Assembly: GCA_963725275.1 (NCBI GenBank)
Contig: CAVRXS010000004.1
Coordinates: forward strand, 186,001-250,000
DNA from: Bog-756 sp963725275
Lineage (GTDB): Bacteria > Actinomycetota > Acidimicrobiia > Acidimicrobiales > RAAP-2
Length of the DNA: 64,000 bases
Direction of reading: 5' to 3'
Shown piece by piece: positions 26,877-35,607 of the stretch. A program made the translations under genes and the position numbers. Position 1 is the stretch's first letter, and every line of letters begins with the position of its first letter. The notes below the pieces were generated by a model. It did not search any database. It saw only the letters and a program-made list of their open reading frames with translations, and had not been told where the DNA came from.

Positions 26877-27815
26877 TACGGCAAGAAGGACGAGGGCAGC
26901 TCCAGCACGACGACGAGATCCCGCGCGTTATTGGCATTTTTCCACAGCGTTGCGCTCGATGCGTACACAATCATGCAGATCCCTGCTAGCGCGATGAGGG
27001 CTGCGGGAATGAGTCGAGTCCAGCGGTTCACCGGAAACCTCGACCAATAGCGGGGCGCCAGCAGCGCCAGGCCGGCGAAGAGGGCCAGGACGTAGGCAAG
27101 AAGGGGCAGGCCAAACTCGCTGCTCGAGAACTCGTTCTGTAACCTCGTGGGCGAGAGCGAGTGTCCTGGCGCCGAGAGGTCTGTGTGGTGCCAGACAAAG
27201 GCCAGTGCCGCCGCAACGAGCATTACCGACGACCCATGCAATCAGCCGCCGTCTCAGGGCTGGTTCCCGGAGCGCCCGGACGCCGCTGACAAGTGCGACG
27301 GCAAAAAAGACCAGCAGCGATTGGGGATGCAAGAAAAAGAGAAACGCGGCGATCCCCGCCCCCGCGACCAGGCTGAAGCCGTCTAGAGCTACCAATGTCA
27401 CGAGGAAGAGGGGCCAAGCCCACTCAGCCAAGACCACACTCTCTGACACGGGAAAGAGAAGCCCGGGCAGGGCGGCGATGCCGATGCCAAGCACGGGCCA
27501 GACCATCAGGCCGGGAGCACGGCGGCGAACCACCAGCCAGCTGGCCAAGAGGGCCCCAAACGGAGCCACCGTATAGGAGAGGCCGAATATGTGACGCAGT
27601 GGCGGCACACTGCTGGTGTGAGAAGACGCCCAAAGCACCGGGTACTGGAACGTCTCTGCGGTGTAGCGAGCGAACGGGTGGAACGCATGTCCTCGCTCGA
27701 CGACCCCGAGCAAGTACTTGGAGCCGTCGAAAGTCAGGGACGCTCCGAACCAACCCAAGACCACGAAACCGACAGCAGCCAGTCCCAAGAAGATCCAGAT
27801 CGACCGACTGCCCAA
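26876..27815 (-). CDS. polytopic membrane protein of unknown function (frameshifted, island)
   Basis: After correction of one extra base near 27227 this is a protein of about 312 residues with some eight membrane helices: IWIFLGLAAVGFVVLGWFG at the start, then HPFARYTAETFQYP, PGLMVWPVLGIGIAALPGLL, GAGIAAFLFFLHPQ, and in the second frame VMLVAAALAFVWHH, LLAYVLALFAGLALLAP and LIPAALIALAGICMIVYAS. The overall look resembles multi-span glycosyltransferase-type or O-antigen-type membrane proteins, but no motif confirms that. The apparent start is TTG 27815 after GGGGG; the start is uncertain. The next gene overlaps its stop. Confidence 0.5.
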
Positions 27816-27985
27816 CCCCCGTGAACCGCCAAGAGCCCCCGAACTCTCGGTCCTCCCGTTGATGGCCCACCCCCTTATGGCTACATCGCACTCTGTGCCA
27901 AGCCGCGTCCCGCCGAGTGGTCAGAATAGACCCTGTGATTGGGACTTGACCCACCGCAAACGGGCCCGACCTTAATCGCAGGCGG

Positions 27986-28059
27986 TGGGGCTAGCTGGAA
28001 TCGAACCAGCGACCTCAGCATTATCAGTGCTGCGCTCTAACCAACTGAGCTATAGCCCC
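27986..28059 (-). tRNA. tRNA-Ile (GAT)
   Basis: A full cloverleaf on the minus strand: acceptor GGGGCTA/TAGCCCC, D-arm GCTC..GAGC, anticodon stem CAGCA/TGCTG with loop CTGATAA (anticodon GAT), variable loop AGGTC, T-arm GCTGG-TTCGATT-CCAGC, discriminator A. CCA is not encoded. It lies 20 bp downstream of gyrA on the same strand; a tRNA-Ile after gyrA is also found in mycobacteria, where a tRNA-Ala follows, but none is seen here. Confidence 0.97.
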
Positions 28060-28079
28060 CGGGAATCCGGTTCGCGACG

Positions 28080-30593
28080 CTACACCCCGGGCAAGGGGGA
28101 CTGACCGTCGTCCGGGGTGTCGCCCGCCATCCGGGCCACGGCCGCCACCGCGTCTCCTTCCCCGAGGTTCATCACCCGCACGCCGGTGGCGTCCCTCCCC
28201 TGTGAGGCGATCTCACGCACCGAAGTGCGGATGACCACGCCGGAGGTGGACACCAGCAGGATCTCGTCGTCGAGGCTGGTCATGAACGCGGCCACCACCC
28301 GACCCCGCCGAGCGGTCAGGCGGATCCCCCGCACGCCTTGCCCTCCTCGCGCCTGCCGGTTGAACCGCTCGACCTTGGTGCGTTTGCCGTAGCCCGCGTC
28401 GGTCACGATCAGGATGTCTGCTTCGTCCCGTGCGACGTCGCAGGAGACAACCTCGTCCTCGGGCTTGAGCCGGACACCTCGTACCCCGGCCGCGTCCCGC
28501 CCCATGGCTCGCACATCCTGCTCGGCGAAGCGGATGGTCATGCCCGAGCTGGTCACCAGGAACACCTCGTCGTCGCCGCTCGTCTCGACGACCCGCACCA
28601 GTTCGTCCCCGTCACGCAGGTTGATGGCGATGAACCCCTCGCGGCGCGACTTGTCGTACTCGCTGAAGGCCGTCTTCTTGACCTGGCCCTTCTTGGTGGC
28701 GAATACGAGGAAGTGGTCGGCACTGAAGTCGCGCGTGCCGATGATCGCCTGAATGCTCTCGTCGGGTGCGAGGGGCAGGAGGTTGACGATGGCCGTCCCG
28801 CGCGCCGTGCGCTCCTTCATCGGGATCTCGAGCGCACGCAGCCTGAAGACCCGGCCCCGGTTGGAGAAGAGGAGCAGGTGGGCGTGCGAAGAGGTGTGCA
28901 CGACGTCGTCGATGAGATCCTCTTCCTTGAGTCGGGCCCCCTGCACGCCCCGGCCACCACGCCCCTGGGTGCGGAAGGCGTCGACCGAGACCGCCTTCAC
29001 GTAGCCGGCCCGGCTCATGGTGACCACCAGTTCCTCGTCGTCCACCAGATCCTCGACGTTCATGTCGCCCGGATCGTGGGTGATGACGGTGCGGCGCTCG
29101 TTGGCGAACTTCTCACGGATCGCGCCGAGCTCTCCGGCGATCACGCCGCGCAACTTGGCCGGATCGTTGAGGATCGACTCGAGCTCGGCGATCTCCTCGA
29201 GCAGCTTGGCGAGCTCCTCTTCCAGATTGGTCCGGCCGAGACGGGTCAGGCGGGCCAGGGTCATGTCCAGGATGTGGTTGGCCTGCTCCTCCGAGAATTC
29301 GAATGGGGTCGCCCGCAGGGCCTCGAGGGCAGCCGGGCGGTCGTCGGAGCCACGGATGGCCGCGATGACCGCGTCGAGCATGTCGATGGCCTTGAGCAGG
29401 CCCTCGACCACGTGCGCCCGGGAGCGGGCCTTGTCCAGCAGGAACTCGGAGCGCCGGGTGACCACCTCGACCTGGTGGGCCACGTAGTGCGTGAGCATCT
29501 CGGCGATGTTGAGCGTCCGGGGCACCCCGTCGACCAGAGCCACCGCGTTCACGCTGAACGTCGTCTGCATCGGCGTCTGCTTGAACAGGTTGTTCAGGAC
29601 GACATTGGCGTTCGCGTCGCGCTTGAGCCGGATGACCAGCCGGGTCTTCCCACCCGAGGAGTCGTCCTGGGCCTCGGCGATGCCGTCGAGGTCGCCGGCC
29701 CGCACCAGGTCCTCGATCTTCTTCGACACCGAGGCGATCGAGGTCTGATAGGGCATCTCGCTGACCACGATCCGGGTCTCACCGGCCCGGCCCTCCTCGA
29801 TCTCAGCGGTGGCACGCAGCTTGATCGAACCGCGCCCGGTCCGCATCGCGTCCAGGATGCCCTGGCGCCCGAGGATGAGCGCCCCGGTCGGAAAGTCCGG
29901 ACCCTTGATGAACGCCATCAGGTCGTCGGGGGTCGCCTCCGGGTGTTCCAACAGGTGGGTCGTCGCGTCGATGACCTCGCCGAGGTTGTGAGGCGGGATG
30001 TTGGTCGCCATCCCTACCGCGATCCCCTGGGACCCGTTGACCACCATGTTCGGGAACCGCGACGGAAGGACCGTGGGCTCCTCGGAGGTCGCGTCGTAAT
30101 TGGGGACGAAGTCGACGGTCTCCTGGTCGATGCCGCTCATCAGCTCGAGGGCGAGCGCCCCGAGACGGCATTCCGTGTACCGCATCGCCGCGGGACCCTC
30201 GTCGGGTCCGGTGCCCCCGAAGTTGCCGTGGCCGTCGATGAGCGGATGGCGCATCGAGAAGTCCTGGACCATGCGTGCCAGCGCCTCGTAGATGGCCGAG
30301 TCGCCGTGCGGGTGGTAGGAGCCCATCACGTCCCCCACGACCTTTGCGCACTTCGAGTGGGGTCGGTCCGGCAGCAGACGCTGGTCGTACATCGAGTACA
30401 GGATCCTGCGGTGGACCGGCTTCAGGCCGTCCCGCACATCGGGCAGCGCCCGGGAGACGATGACCGACATGGAGTACTCGAGGAACGAGCGCTCCATCTC
30501 TTCCTGGATTTCGATGGGGTCGATGAACCCCTGTGTCTCGTCCTCGGTCCCGGTCCCGGCTCCGCCGCGGCCCTCGTCGTCACGCCCTGGCAT
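28080..30593 (-). CDS. gyrA: DNA gyrase subunit A
   Basis: An 837-residue type IIA topoisomerase subunit that cuts and rejoins DNA. The breakage-reunion domain has the quinolone region GDVMGSYHPHGDSAIYEALARM (near residues 92-113) and the catalytic Tyr in MRYTECR near residue 139. The C-terminal beta-pinwheel domain carries the GyrA-box type sequence TQGRGGRGVQG near 538, expected for a supercoiling gyrase rather than topoisomerase IV. The helix has Ser-Ala-Ile-Tyr-Glu at the quinolone positions. It follows gyrB with a 28-bp gap and precedes tRNA-Ile. Confidence 0.98.
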   Translation of the reverse strand: MPGRDDEGRGGAGTGTEDETQGFIDPIEIQEEMERSFLEYSMSVIVSRALPDVRDGLKPVHRRILYSMYDQRLLPDRPHSKCAKVVGDVMGSYHPHGDSAIYEALARMVQDFSMRHPLIDGHGNFGGTGPDEGPAAMRYTECRLGALALELMSGIDQETVDFVPNYDATSEEPTVLPSRFPNMVVNGSQGIAVGMATNIPPHNLGEVIDATTHLLEHPEATPDDLMAFIKGPDFPTGALILGRQGILDAMRTGRGSIKLRATAEIEEGRAGETRIVVSEMPYQTSIASVSKKIEDLVRAGDLDGIAEAQDDSSGGKTRLVIRLKRDANANVVLNNLFKQTPMQTTFSVNAVALVDGVPRTLNIAEMLTHYVAHQVEVVTRRSEFLLDKARSRAHVVEGLLKAIDMLDAVIAAIRGSDDRPAALEALRATPFEFSEEQANHILDMTLARLTRLGRTNLEEELAKLLEEIAELESILNDPAKLRGVIAGELGAIREKFANERRTVITHDPGDMNVEDLVDDEELVVTMSRAGYVKAVSVDAFRTQGRGGRGVQGARLKEEDLIDDVVHTSSHAHLLLFSNRGRVFRLRALEIPMKERTARGTAIVNLLPLAPDESIQAIIGTRDFSADHFLVFATKKGQVKKTAFSEYDKSRREGFIAINLRDGDELVRVVETSGDDEVFLVTSSGMTIRFAEQDVRAMGRDAAGVRGVRLKPEDEVVSCDVARDEADILIVTDAGYGKRTKVERFNRQARGGQGVRGIRLTARRGRVVAAFMTSLDDEILLVSTSGVVIRTSVREIASQGRDATGVRVMNLGEGDAVAAVARMAGDTPDDGQSPLPGV

Positions 30594-30621
30594 GCACTGT
30601 TCCCATCTGTCCGTGATCTCC

Positions 30622-32571
30622 TCAGATGTCGAGGAAGCGCACGTCCTTCGCGTTGGTCTGGATGAACTGCTTGCGCAGCTCCACGTCCTCTCCCATCAGC
30701 ACCGAGCAGACCTCGTCGGCAATGACCGCCTGCTCGACGGCGACCTGGAGCAGCGATCGCTGGCCGGGGTCCATGGTGGTGTCCTTGAGTTCGCCGAAGT
30801 CCATCTCGCCGAGGCCCTTGAGCCGCTGGAAGTCCGCCTTGTGATTCGGGTTCTCGGCCTGGAATGCGGTTCGGGCGTGATCGTCCTTGAGGTACACCTT
30901 CTCCTTGCCGACCAGCGTCGAGTAGAGCGGCGGCTGGGCCACGTAGACAAACCCACCCTCCACCAGCGGCTTCATCTGGCGGAAGAAGAAGGTCAGCAGA
31001 AGCGTGCGGATGTGGGATCCGTCGACGTCGGCGTCGGCCAGGATGATCACCTTGTGGTAGCGGATCTTGGCGACGTCGAAGTCCTCGGCCAGGCCGGCAC
31101 CGATGGCCGAGATGAGGGCCTGGATCTCGGTGTTCTTGAGCATCTTGTCGACGCGGGCCCGCTCGACGTTGAGGATCTTGCCGCGGATGGGCAGGATCGC
31201 CTGGGTTCTCGGGTTCCGGGCGTCCTTGGCCGACCCACCTGCCGAGTTTCCCTCGACGATGAACAGCTCGCTCTCGCGTGGGTCGCGTGAGGAGCAGTCC
31301 ACGAGCTTGCCGGGCAGGCCGGCCCCGTCCAGGGCCGACTTGCGCCGGGTGAGGTCACGGGCGGTGCGGGCGGCCAGCCGGGCCCGGGCGGCCAGCAGCC
31401 CCTTCTGGACGATCTGGTTGGCTTCGCGGGGGTTCTCCTCGAACCACTCGGCCAGCTTCTCGTTTGTTGCCCGCTCGACGAGCGACCGCACCGGAACGTT
31501 TCCGAGCTTGCCCTTGGTCTGACCCTCGAACTGGGGATCCTGGAGCCGAACGGAGATGATGGAGGTGAGGCCCTCGCGGATGTCCTCGCCCTCCATGTTC
31601 TTGTCCTTCTCCTTCAGCGCTCCCTTGGCCCGGGCGTACTTGTTGACCACGTTGGTGAGCGCCTTCTTGAACCCCTCCTCATGCATGCCGCCGTCGATGG
31701 TCGAGATGCCGTTGGCGAAGGAGTGGATCGACTCGTAGAAGCCGGAGTTCCATTGGAGTGCGATCTCGACCTCCATGGTCTCCTCCTTCTGGTCGAACGA
31801 GCAGACCTTGCGGAAGAGCGCCTCCTTCGACGCGTTGAGGTGGCGGACGTAGTCGACGATGCCGTCCTTGTACTTGAAGGACTGGGCCGGCTTCCCGTCC
31901 GCCCGCTCGTCGACGAAGTTGATCTCGAGGCCCTTGTTGAGGAAGGCCATGACCTGGAGGCGTTCGACCACGGTCTGGGCACGGAACTCGACGTCCTCGA
32001 AGATCTTGGTGTCCGGCCAGAAGCTGATGGTCGTCCCGGTGCGTCCCCGTGGCGCCGGTCCGGTGACCTTCAGCTTGCCGGTCGGCTTGCCGCCCCGTTC
32101 GAACTCCATGAGGTGGTGGTCGCCACCGCTGTCGATCTCGAGCCGCAAGCGGCTCGAGAGGGCGTTGACCACGGAGACGCCTACCCCGTGCAACCCGCCG
32201 GACATCTTGTAGCCGCCGCCCTCACCGAATTTCGCCCCCGCGTGGAGCACGGTCAGGACCACTTCGGCCGCCGACTTCCCCTTCTGCTTGGCCATCGGCC
32301 CCGTGGGGATCCCGCGGCCGTTGTCAGCCACCTTCACCCCGCCGTCAGCCAGGAGGGTGACGTCGATCCGGTCGCAGTACCCGGCCATCGCCTCGTCCAC
32401 CGAGTTGTCGACGACCTCCCACACCAGGTGGTGCAGACCGGTCGGGCCGGTGGATCCGATGTACATCCCGGGCCGTTTGCGGACCGGGTCGAGACCTTCC
32501 AGGACGGTGATGTCATCGGCGTCGTACGTGTCGTCCTCCACGCGCCGCTCGTTCTCCGCTTTCAGCGCCAC
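30622..32571 (-). CDS. gyrB: DNA gyrase subunit B
   Basis: A 649-residue ATPase subunit. GHKL ATP site: VVDNSVDEAMAGY near residue 55, DNGRGIPTG near 83, GGLHGVGVSVVNALS near 122. TOPRIM domain: VEGNSAGGSAKDA near 430 and ILADADVDGSHIRTLLL near 505. The C-terminal end GEDVELRKQFIQTNAKDVRFLDI is typical. Most actinobacterial GyrB have EGDSAGG where this has EGNSAGG; the catalytic Glu is kept. It is the leading gene of gyrB-gyrA, with a palindrome in its 170-bp upstream region. Confidence 0.98.
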   Translation of the reverse strand: MALKAENERRVEDDTYDADDITVLEGLDPVRKRPGMYIGSTGPTGLHHLVWEVVDNSVDEAMAGYCDRIDVTLLADGGVKVADNGRGIPTGPMAKQKGKSAAEVVLTVLHAGAKFGEGGGYKMSGGLHGVGVSVVNALSSRLRLEIDSGGDHHLMEFERGGKPTGKLKVTGPAPRGRTGTTISFWPDTKIFEDVEFRAQTVVERLQVMAFLNKGLEINFVDERADGKPAQSFKYKDGIVDYVRHLNASKEALFRKVCSFDQKEETMEVEIALQWNSGFYESIHSFANGISTIDGGMHEEGFKKALTNVVNKYARAKGALKEKDKNMEGEDIREGLTSIISVRLQDPQFEGQTKGKLGNVPVRSLVERATNEKLAEWFEENPREANQIVQKGLLAARARLAARTARDLTRRKSALDGAGLPGKLVDCSSRDPRESELFIVEGNSAGGSAKDARNPRTQAILPIRGKILNVERARVDKMLKNTEIQALISAIGAGLAEDFDVAKIRYHKVIILADADVDGSHIRTLLLTFFFRQMKPLVEGGFVYVAQPPLYSTLVGKEKVYLKDDHARTAFQAENPNHKADFQRLKGLGEMDFGELKDTTMDPGQRSLLQVAVEQAVIADEVCSVLMGEDVELRKQFIQTNAKDVRFLDI

Positions 32572-32631
32572 AGGCGCGCCCTTTCACCGTCGTCCTCACG
32601 AATGGGAACCGGCGCATCGATCCCGTTCCGG

Positions 32632-32646
32632 GTGCGCAATGCGCAC
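32632..32646. promoter_or_regulatory. hyphenated palindrome upstream of gyrB
   Basis: GTGCGCA-A-TGCGCAC at 32632-32646 (seven-base arms, one-base centre) lies 61 bp upstream of the gyrB start in the 170-bp gap to the DUF721 gene. It could bind a regulator or form a cruciform sensitive to supercoiling, which would suit a gyrase promoter; this is inference. Confidence 0.45.
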
Positions 32647-32741
32647 TTCCGGACCGGCTGTGATCTCGCGGTTCCGATGTTCCAGTGTAGCTCCCCGGTG
32701 TCCCACCCCGGGTCGTTTCCGGGGTTCGGCCACGGGGCCTG

Positions 32742-33059
32742 TCAGCGCCTCACGCGCACCTCGAGCCGGGTCGGTCGGTCCACACCCACCCGCTCGCTCA
32801 CGGTGTCGAGCAGGGTGTCCCCGAGGAGACGGACCTGGGTGGCCCAGGCCGGGTGGTCGACGGTCACGACGAGCGCTTCGGGGTCGATCCGGACCGGTCG
32901 GACGTGATCGGCCATGGACGGGCCGACGATCTCGGTCCAGCCGGAGAAGAGGCGGCCGAGAGCGCGTGCGCCCTCCATCCCCAAACGGGCGGAGAGGACG
33001 TCGAGCGAGCCCTCGAGCGACCTGGGGCCGGCGTTTCCCCGGTCGCGATCGGCTCTCAT
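32742..33059 (-). CDS. DUF721 (DciA-like) protein
   Basis: A 105-residue protein in the position always occupied by DUF721 in actinobacteria, between recF and gyrB. It has the family pattern ALGRLFSGWTEIVGPSMADHVRPVRI, ALVVTVDHPAWATQVRLL. DUF721 proteins related to DciA load the replicative helicase DnaB in bacteria lacking DnaC, so this may help replication start from the nearby origin. The ATG overlaps the recF stop (ATGA at 33059-33056). The longer open frame upstream is a recF shadow. Confidence 0.85.
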   Translation of the reverse strand: MRADRDRGNAGPRSLEGSLDVLSARLGMEGARALGRLFSGWTEIVGPSMADHVRPVRIDPEALVVTVDHPAWATQVRLLGDTLLDTVSERVGVDRPTRLEVRVRR

Positions 33060-34147
33060 GCCACGCTCGCGGCGACGGCACGGCCGCCGGCCACCAAGGA
33101 GTACGCCTTGGCCACGCTGACCTCCGCGGGGAGCGGCACCGCCGTGGTCACGATGGCCTGCCCTGGGGGGAGCCCGGCCAGGAGTGCCCGTGACCGAGAC
33201 TGGTCGAGCTCCGAGAAGACGTCGTCGAGCAGGAGCACCGGCGCTGACCCGAGCCGCTCTGTCGCCAGCTGGTGCGTAGCCAGCCGGAGGGCCAGGGCCA
33301 ACGAGCGCTGTTCCCCCTGGGAGGCGTGGGTCCGCGCCGGCATCCCCCGTAGGGTGAGCTCGAGCTCGTCCCGGTGCGGGCCAACGGAGGACACGCCGCG
33401 GGCGACGTCCTCGGTGCGGGCCTGCTCGACGGCGACTGCGAGCGTTCCCGACCACGAGCGCCGGTAATCGAGCCCGATCGGCGTCTCGACGCCAGCGAGA
33501 CGCGAGTAGTGGACCCCGGCCAGGGGCGCAACATGATCGACCAGGGACTCCCTCGCCTCGACCAGCATCGTCCCGGACTCGGCGAGCCTCGCGTCCCACA
33601 CGTCGAGCGTGCCCGCGATGTCGGGGGTCAGGCGCCGGCCCGCGTTGCGGAGGAGTGCGGCCCGTTGCCGGAGCACCCGCTCGACGTCTTCGGCGGTCCG
33701 CGCCACCTTCGCATCCATCACGGCGAGTGCCTCGTCGAGGAATCGTCTGCGCTCGGCGGGGCCCGAGCGGACCACACCCACGTCCTCCGGCGAGAACACG
33801 GTCGTGCGGAGGGCGTCGTGGAGGTCGTCACGGCGGCGAACGGCCTGGCGGTTGACCTGTGCCCGCGAGCGACCGAGTGTGGAGACCTCTGCCTCGATGA
33901 CCACGGAGCGATCACCGACCCGGGTCTCACATCGGATGATCGCCTGTTCGGCTCCCTTCCGCACCAGTGCCTCGCGGGGTGAACCACGGAACGACTGGAG
34001 GGTCGACAGATAGCCGATCGCTTCGAGGACGCTGGACTTCCCCGCGCCGTTGGCGCCGGTGATCAGCGTCGTTCCGTCAGGGTCGGGCTCGATGGCGATG
34101 TCGCTGATATTCCGGAAGTCGGCGATCGTCAGCGACACGAGGTGCAC
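33056..34147 (-). CDS. recF: DNA replication and repair protein RecF
   Basis: A 363-residue SMC-like ATPase of the RecFOR gap-repair pathway. Walker A ITGANGAGKSS near residue 33, ABC signature SQGEQRSLALALRLA near 290, Walker B LLLDDVFSELD near 318. The start GTG 34147 gives the family's usual VHLVSLTIADFRN beginning; the longer frame upstream overlaps dnaN and is not coding. It sits 19 bp after dnaN and overlaps the DUF721 gene. Confidence 0.95.
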   Translation of the reverse strand: MHLVSLTIADFRNISDIAIEPDPDGTTLITGANGAGKSSVLEAIGYLSTLQSFRGSPREALVRKGAEQAIIRCETRVGDRSVVIEAEVSTLGRSRAQVNRQAVRRRDDLHDALRTTVFSPEDVGVVRSGPAERRRFLDEALAVMDAKVARTAEDVERVLRQRAALLRNAGRRLTPDIAGTLDVWDARLAESGTMLVEARESLVDHVAPLAGVHYSRLAGVETPIGLDYRRSWSGTLAVAVEQARTEDVARGVSSVGPHRDELELTLRGMPARTHASQGEQRSLALALRLATHQLATERLGSAPVLLLDDVFSELDQSRSRALLAGLPPGQAIVTTAVPLPAEVSVAKAYSLVAGGRAVAASVA

Positions 34148-34166
34148 GACAGCGGGCAGGGACTGG

Positions 34167-35321
34167 TTACGAGACCCGTACCGGCATGAGCAGGTACTGG
34201 AAGTCGGTGAGCTCGGCCGAGCGCACGGTCGCCGGCTTGGTGGCATCGACCGTTTCGAGCAGTACCTCGTCACCGGAGACGGCCTCCACTCCGTCGATCA
34301 GGTAGGTCGGGTTGAAGGCGATGGTGAGCTCCTCGCCGTCGAAATCGGCATCGACCGTTTCGCTCGCATCGCCCACCTCCTGGGACACCACGGTGAGATC
34401 CACGCCGGCGTGGCGCATCGAGAGTCGAACCGGAGTGGTGTTGTCCCGTACCAGCAGGCGTACCCGCCGGAGTGCGTCGAGGAGCGAGTCCTTGCCCACA
34501 TGGAGCCGGTTGGGATACTCGGCCGGAATCAGCTGCCGGTAGTCGGGATAGGTCCCATCGAGGAGCCGGGTGCTGACCTTCACGTCGCCGGCGGTGAATG
34601 TGACGTCGTGCTCGCCGATGGCGAGGCCGACCGTGGGGCCCGTGACACCTGATGTCCCGTTTCCCCCGTCGGTGGTGACCGCGTCCTTGGCGCCACCGAG
34701 AGCGGAGAGCCGGAGCAACTCGGCGAGCGCCCGCGCCGGTACGAGGATCTGCGAGTTGTCGGCGAGGGCGTCGCTCCCGTCGATGTCGCGCAGAGCCAGC
34801 CGGTACGAGTCGGTCGCCACCAGGCGGACGCCGTTCCCTTCCGGGGCGATGAGCACTCCGGTGAGGAGCGGTCGGGCGTCGTCCCCCGACGCCGCCCGCA
34901 CGACCTGACGAAGCGCACCCGCAAGTGCGGACGCCGGGAGGAACGTTGCCGGTTCGGGGGGATCGGGTAGGGACGGAAAGTCCTCGACCGTGAACGTACG
35001 GAGGCCGAAGCGAGAGCGCGCTGCACCGATCTCGATCTTCTCCCCTTCCGATTCGATCGTGACCGCCCCCGGCTCGAGTGACCGGACGATGTCCGCCAAC
35101 AGCTTCGCCGGGGCGACGCAGACGCCGTCGGTGATCCCGATGACCTCGGTCTCCACGTGGACCGTGAGGTCGAGATCGGTGCCCACGACGGAGAGATGGT
35201 TACCCGTCGCCTCGATCCGCAGACCGCCGAGTGCCATGGTGGCCGACGAGCGGGTGCTGACCGCCCGGCCGGCCGTGACCAGTACCTCCACCAACGAGTC
35301 ACGCTCGCATCGAAACTTCAC
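34167..35321 (-). CDS. dnaN: DNA polymerase III beta subunit (sliding clamp)
   Basis: A 384-residue ring clamp with three similar domains, beginning KFRCERDSLVEVLVTAGRAVSTR and ending QYLLMPVRV as in other actinobacteria. It tethers the replicase to DNA. Start is GTG 35321 with AAAGGA seven bases upstream. It lies 286 bp downstream of dnaA. A Gly/Thr-rich loop near residues 215-230 is a small insertion compared with E. coli. Confidence 0.97.
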   Translation of the reverse strand: MKFRCERDSLVEVLVTAGRAVSTRSSATMALGGLRIEATGNHLSVVGTDLDLTVHVETEVIGITDGVCVAPAKLLADIVRSLEPGAVTIESEGEKIEIGAARSRFGLRTFTVEDFPSLPDPPEPATFLPASALAGALRQVVRAASGDDARPLLTGVLIAPEGNGVRLVATDSYRLALRDIDGSDALADNSQILVPARALAELLRLSALGGAKDAVTTDGGNGTSGVTGPTVGLAIGEHDVTFTAGDVKVSTRLLDGTYPDYRQLIPAEYPNRLHVGKDSLLDALRRVRLLVRDNTTPVRLSMRHAGVDLTVVSQEVGDASETVDADFDGEELTIAFNPTYLIDGVEAVSGDEVLLETVDATKPATVRSAELTDFQYLLMPVRVS

Positions 35322-35607
35322 GGGGAGGTCCTTTCTGGTTTCTGCATGGGCTGCTGTTCAACTGTTTTCAATTGAATTCCTAGTGATGGTAGTAAGGCCT
35401 GTGGATTGCGGATGACCGGTCGTCTTCCCAGCCAGCGGTGCATGGGGATTTCCACCCACTGTCCCCCGAATGTTGATCGAGGGGTGCCGAGGGTGTCCCC
35501 AAAGCAACCGGTTATGGACAAGTTCACCGGAGTTCACAGAATTACCCCAAGGCAACCAGGAGATTTCCACAGAAGGTGCACAACCTCCGGATAGGTGGCG
35601 GTTGTGC
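35322..35607. other. dnaA-dnaN intergenic region with weak DnaA boxes
   Basis: This 286-bp gap holds an AT-rich stretch (35351-35397), unusual here, and three near-matches to DnaA boxes: TGTGGATTG (35400-35408), TATGGACAA (35513-35521, one mismatch to the TTGTCCACA complement) and ATTTCCACA (35563-35571). In many actinobacteria oriC is in this gap, so it may form part of a two-part origin together with the region upstream of dnaA. Confidence 0.55.

Larger units (their letters stand above)
26364..27986. mobile_element. possible relic of an island integrated at tRNA-Ile
   Basis: A 1.6-kb segment is bounded by the 3' end of tRNA-Ile (27986) and by a same-orientation partial copy of that 3' end (26364-26415). 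This is the geometry left by site-specific integration into a tRNA gene. The interval contains only two overlapping membrane-protein genes of unknown family, is visibly less GC-rich than its surroundings (for example 27301-27345), and has no integrase. It may be a shrunken element, or simply an old tRNA duplication. Confidence 0.4.

Noticed and set aside
28338..30665. 775-codon plus-strand frame opposite gyrA
   Set aside because: Antisense shadow of gyrA, with no recognisable domain.
35322..35607. The dnaA-dnaN gap as the only origin
   Set aside because: Its DnaA boxes are weaker than those upstream of dnaA and gene polarity switches on the other side of dnaA; kept as a possible second part of oriC.
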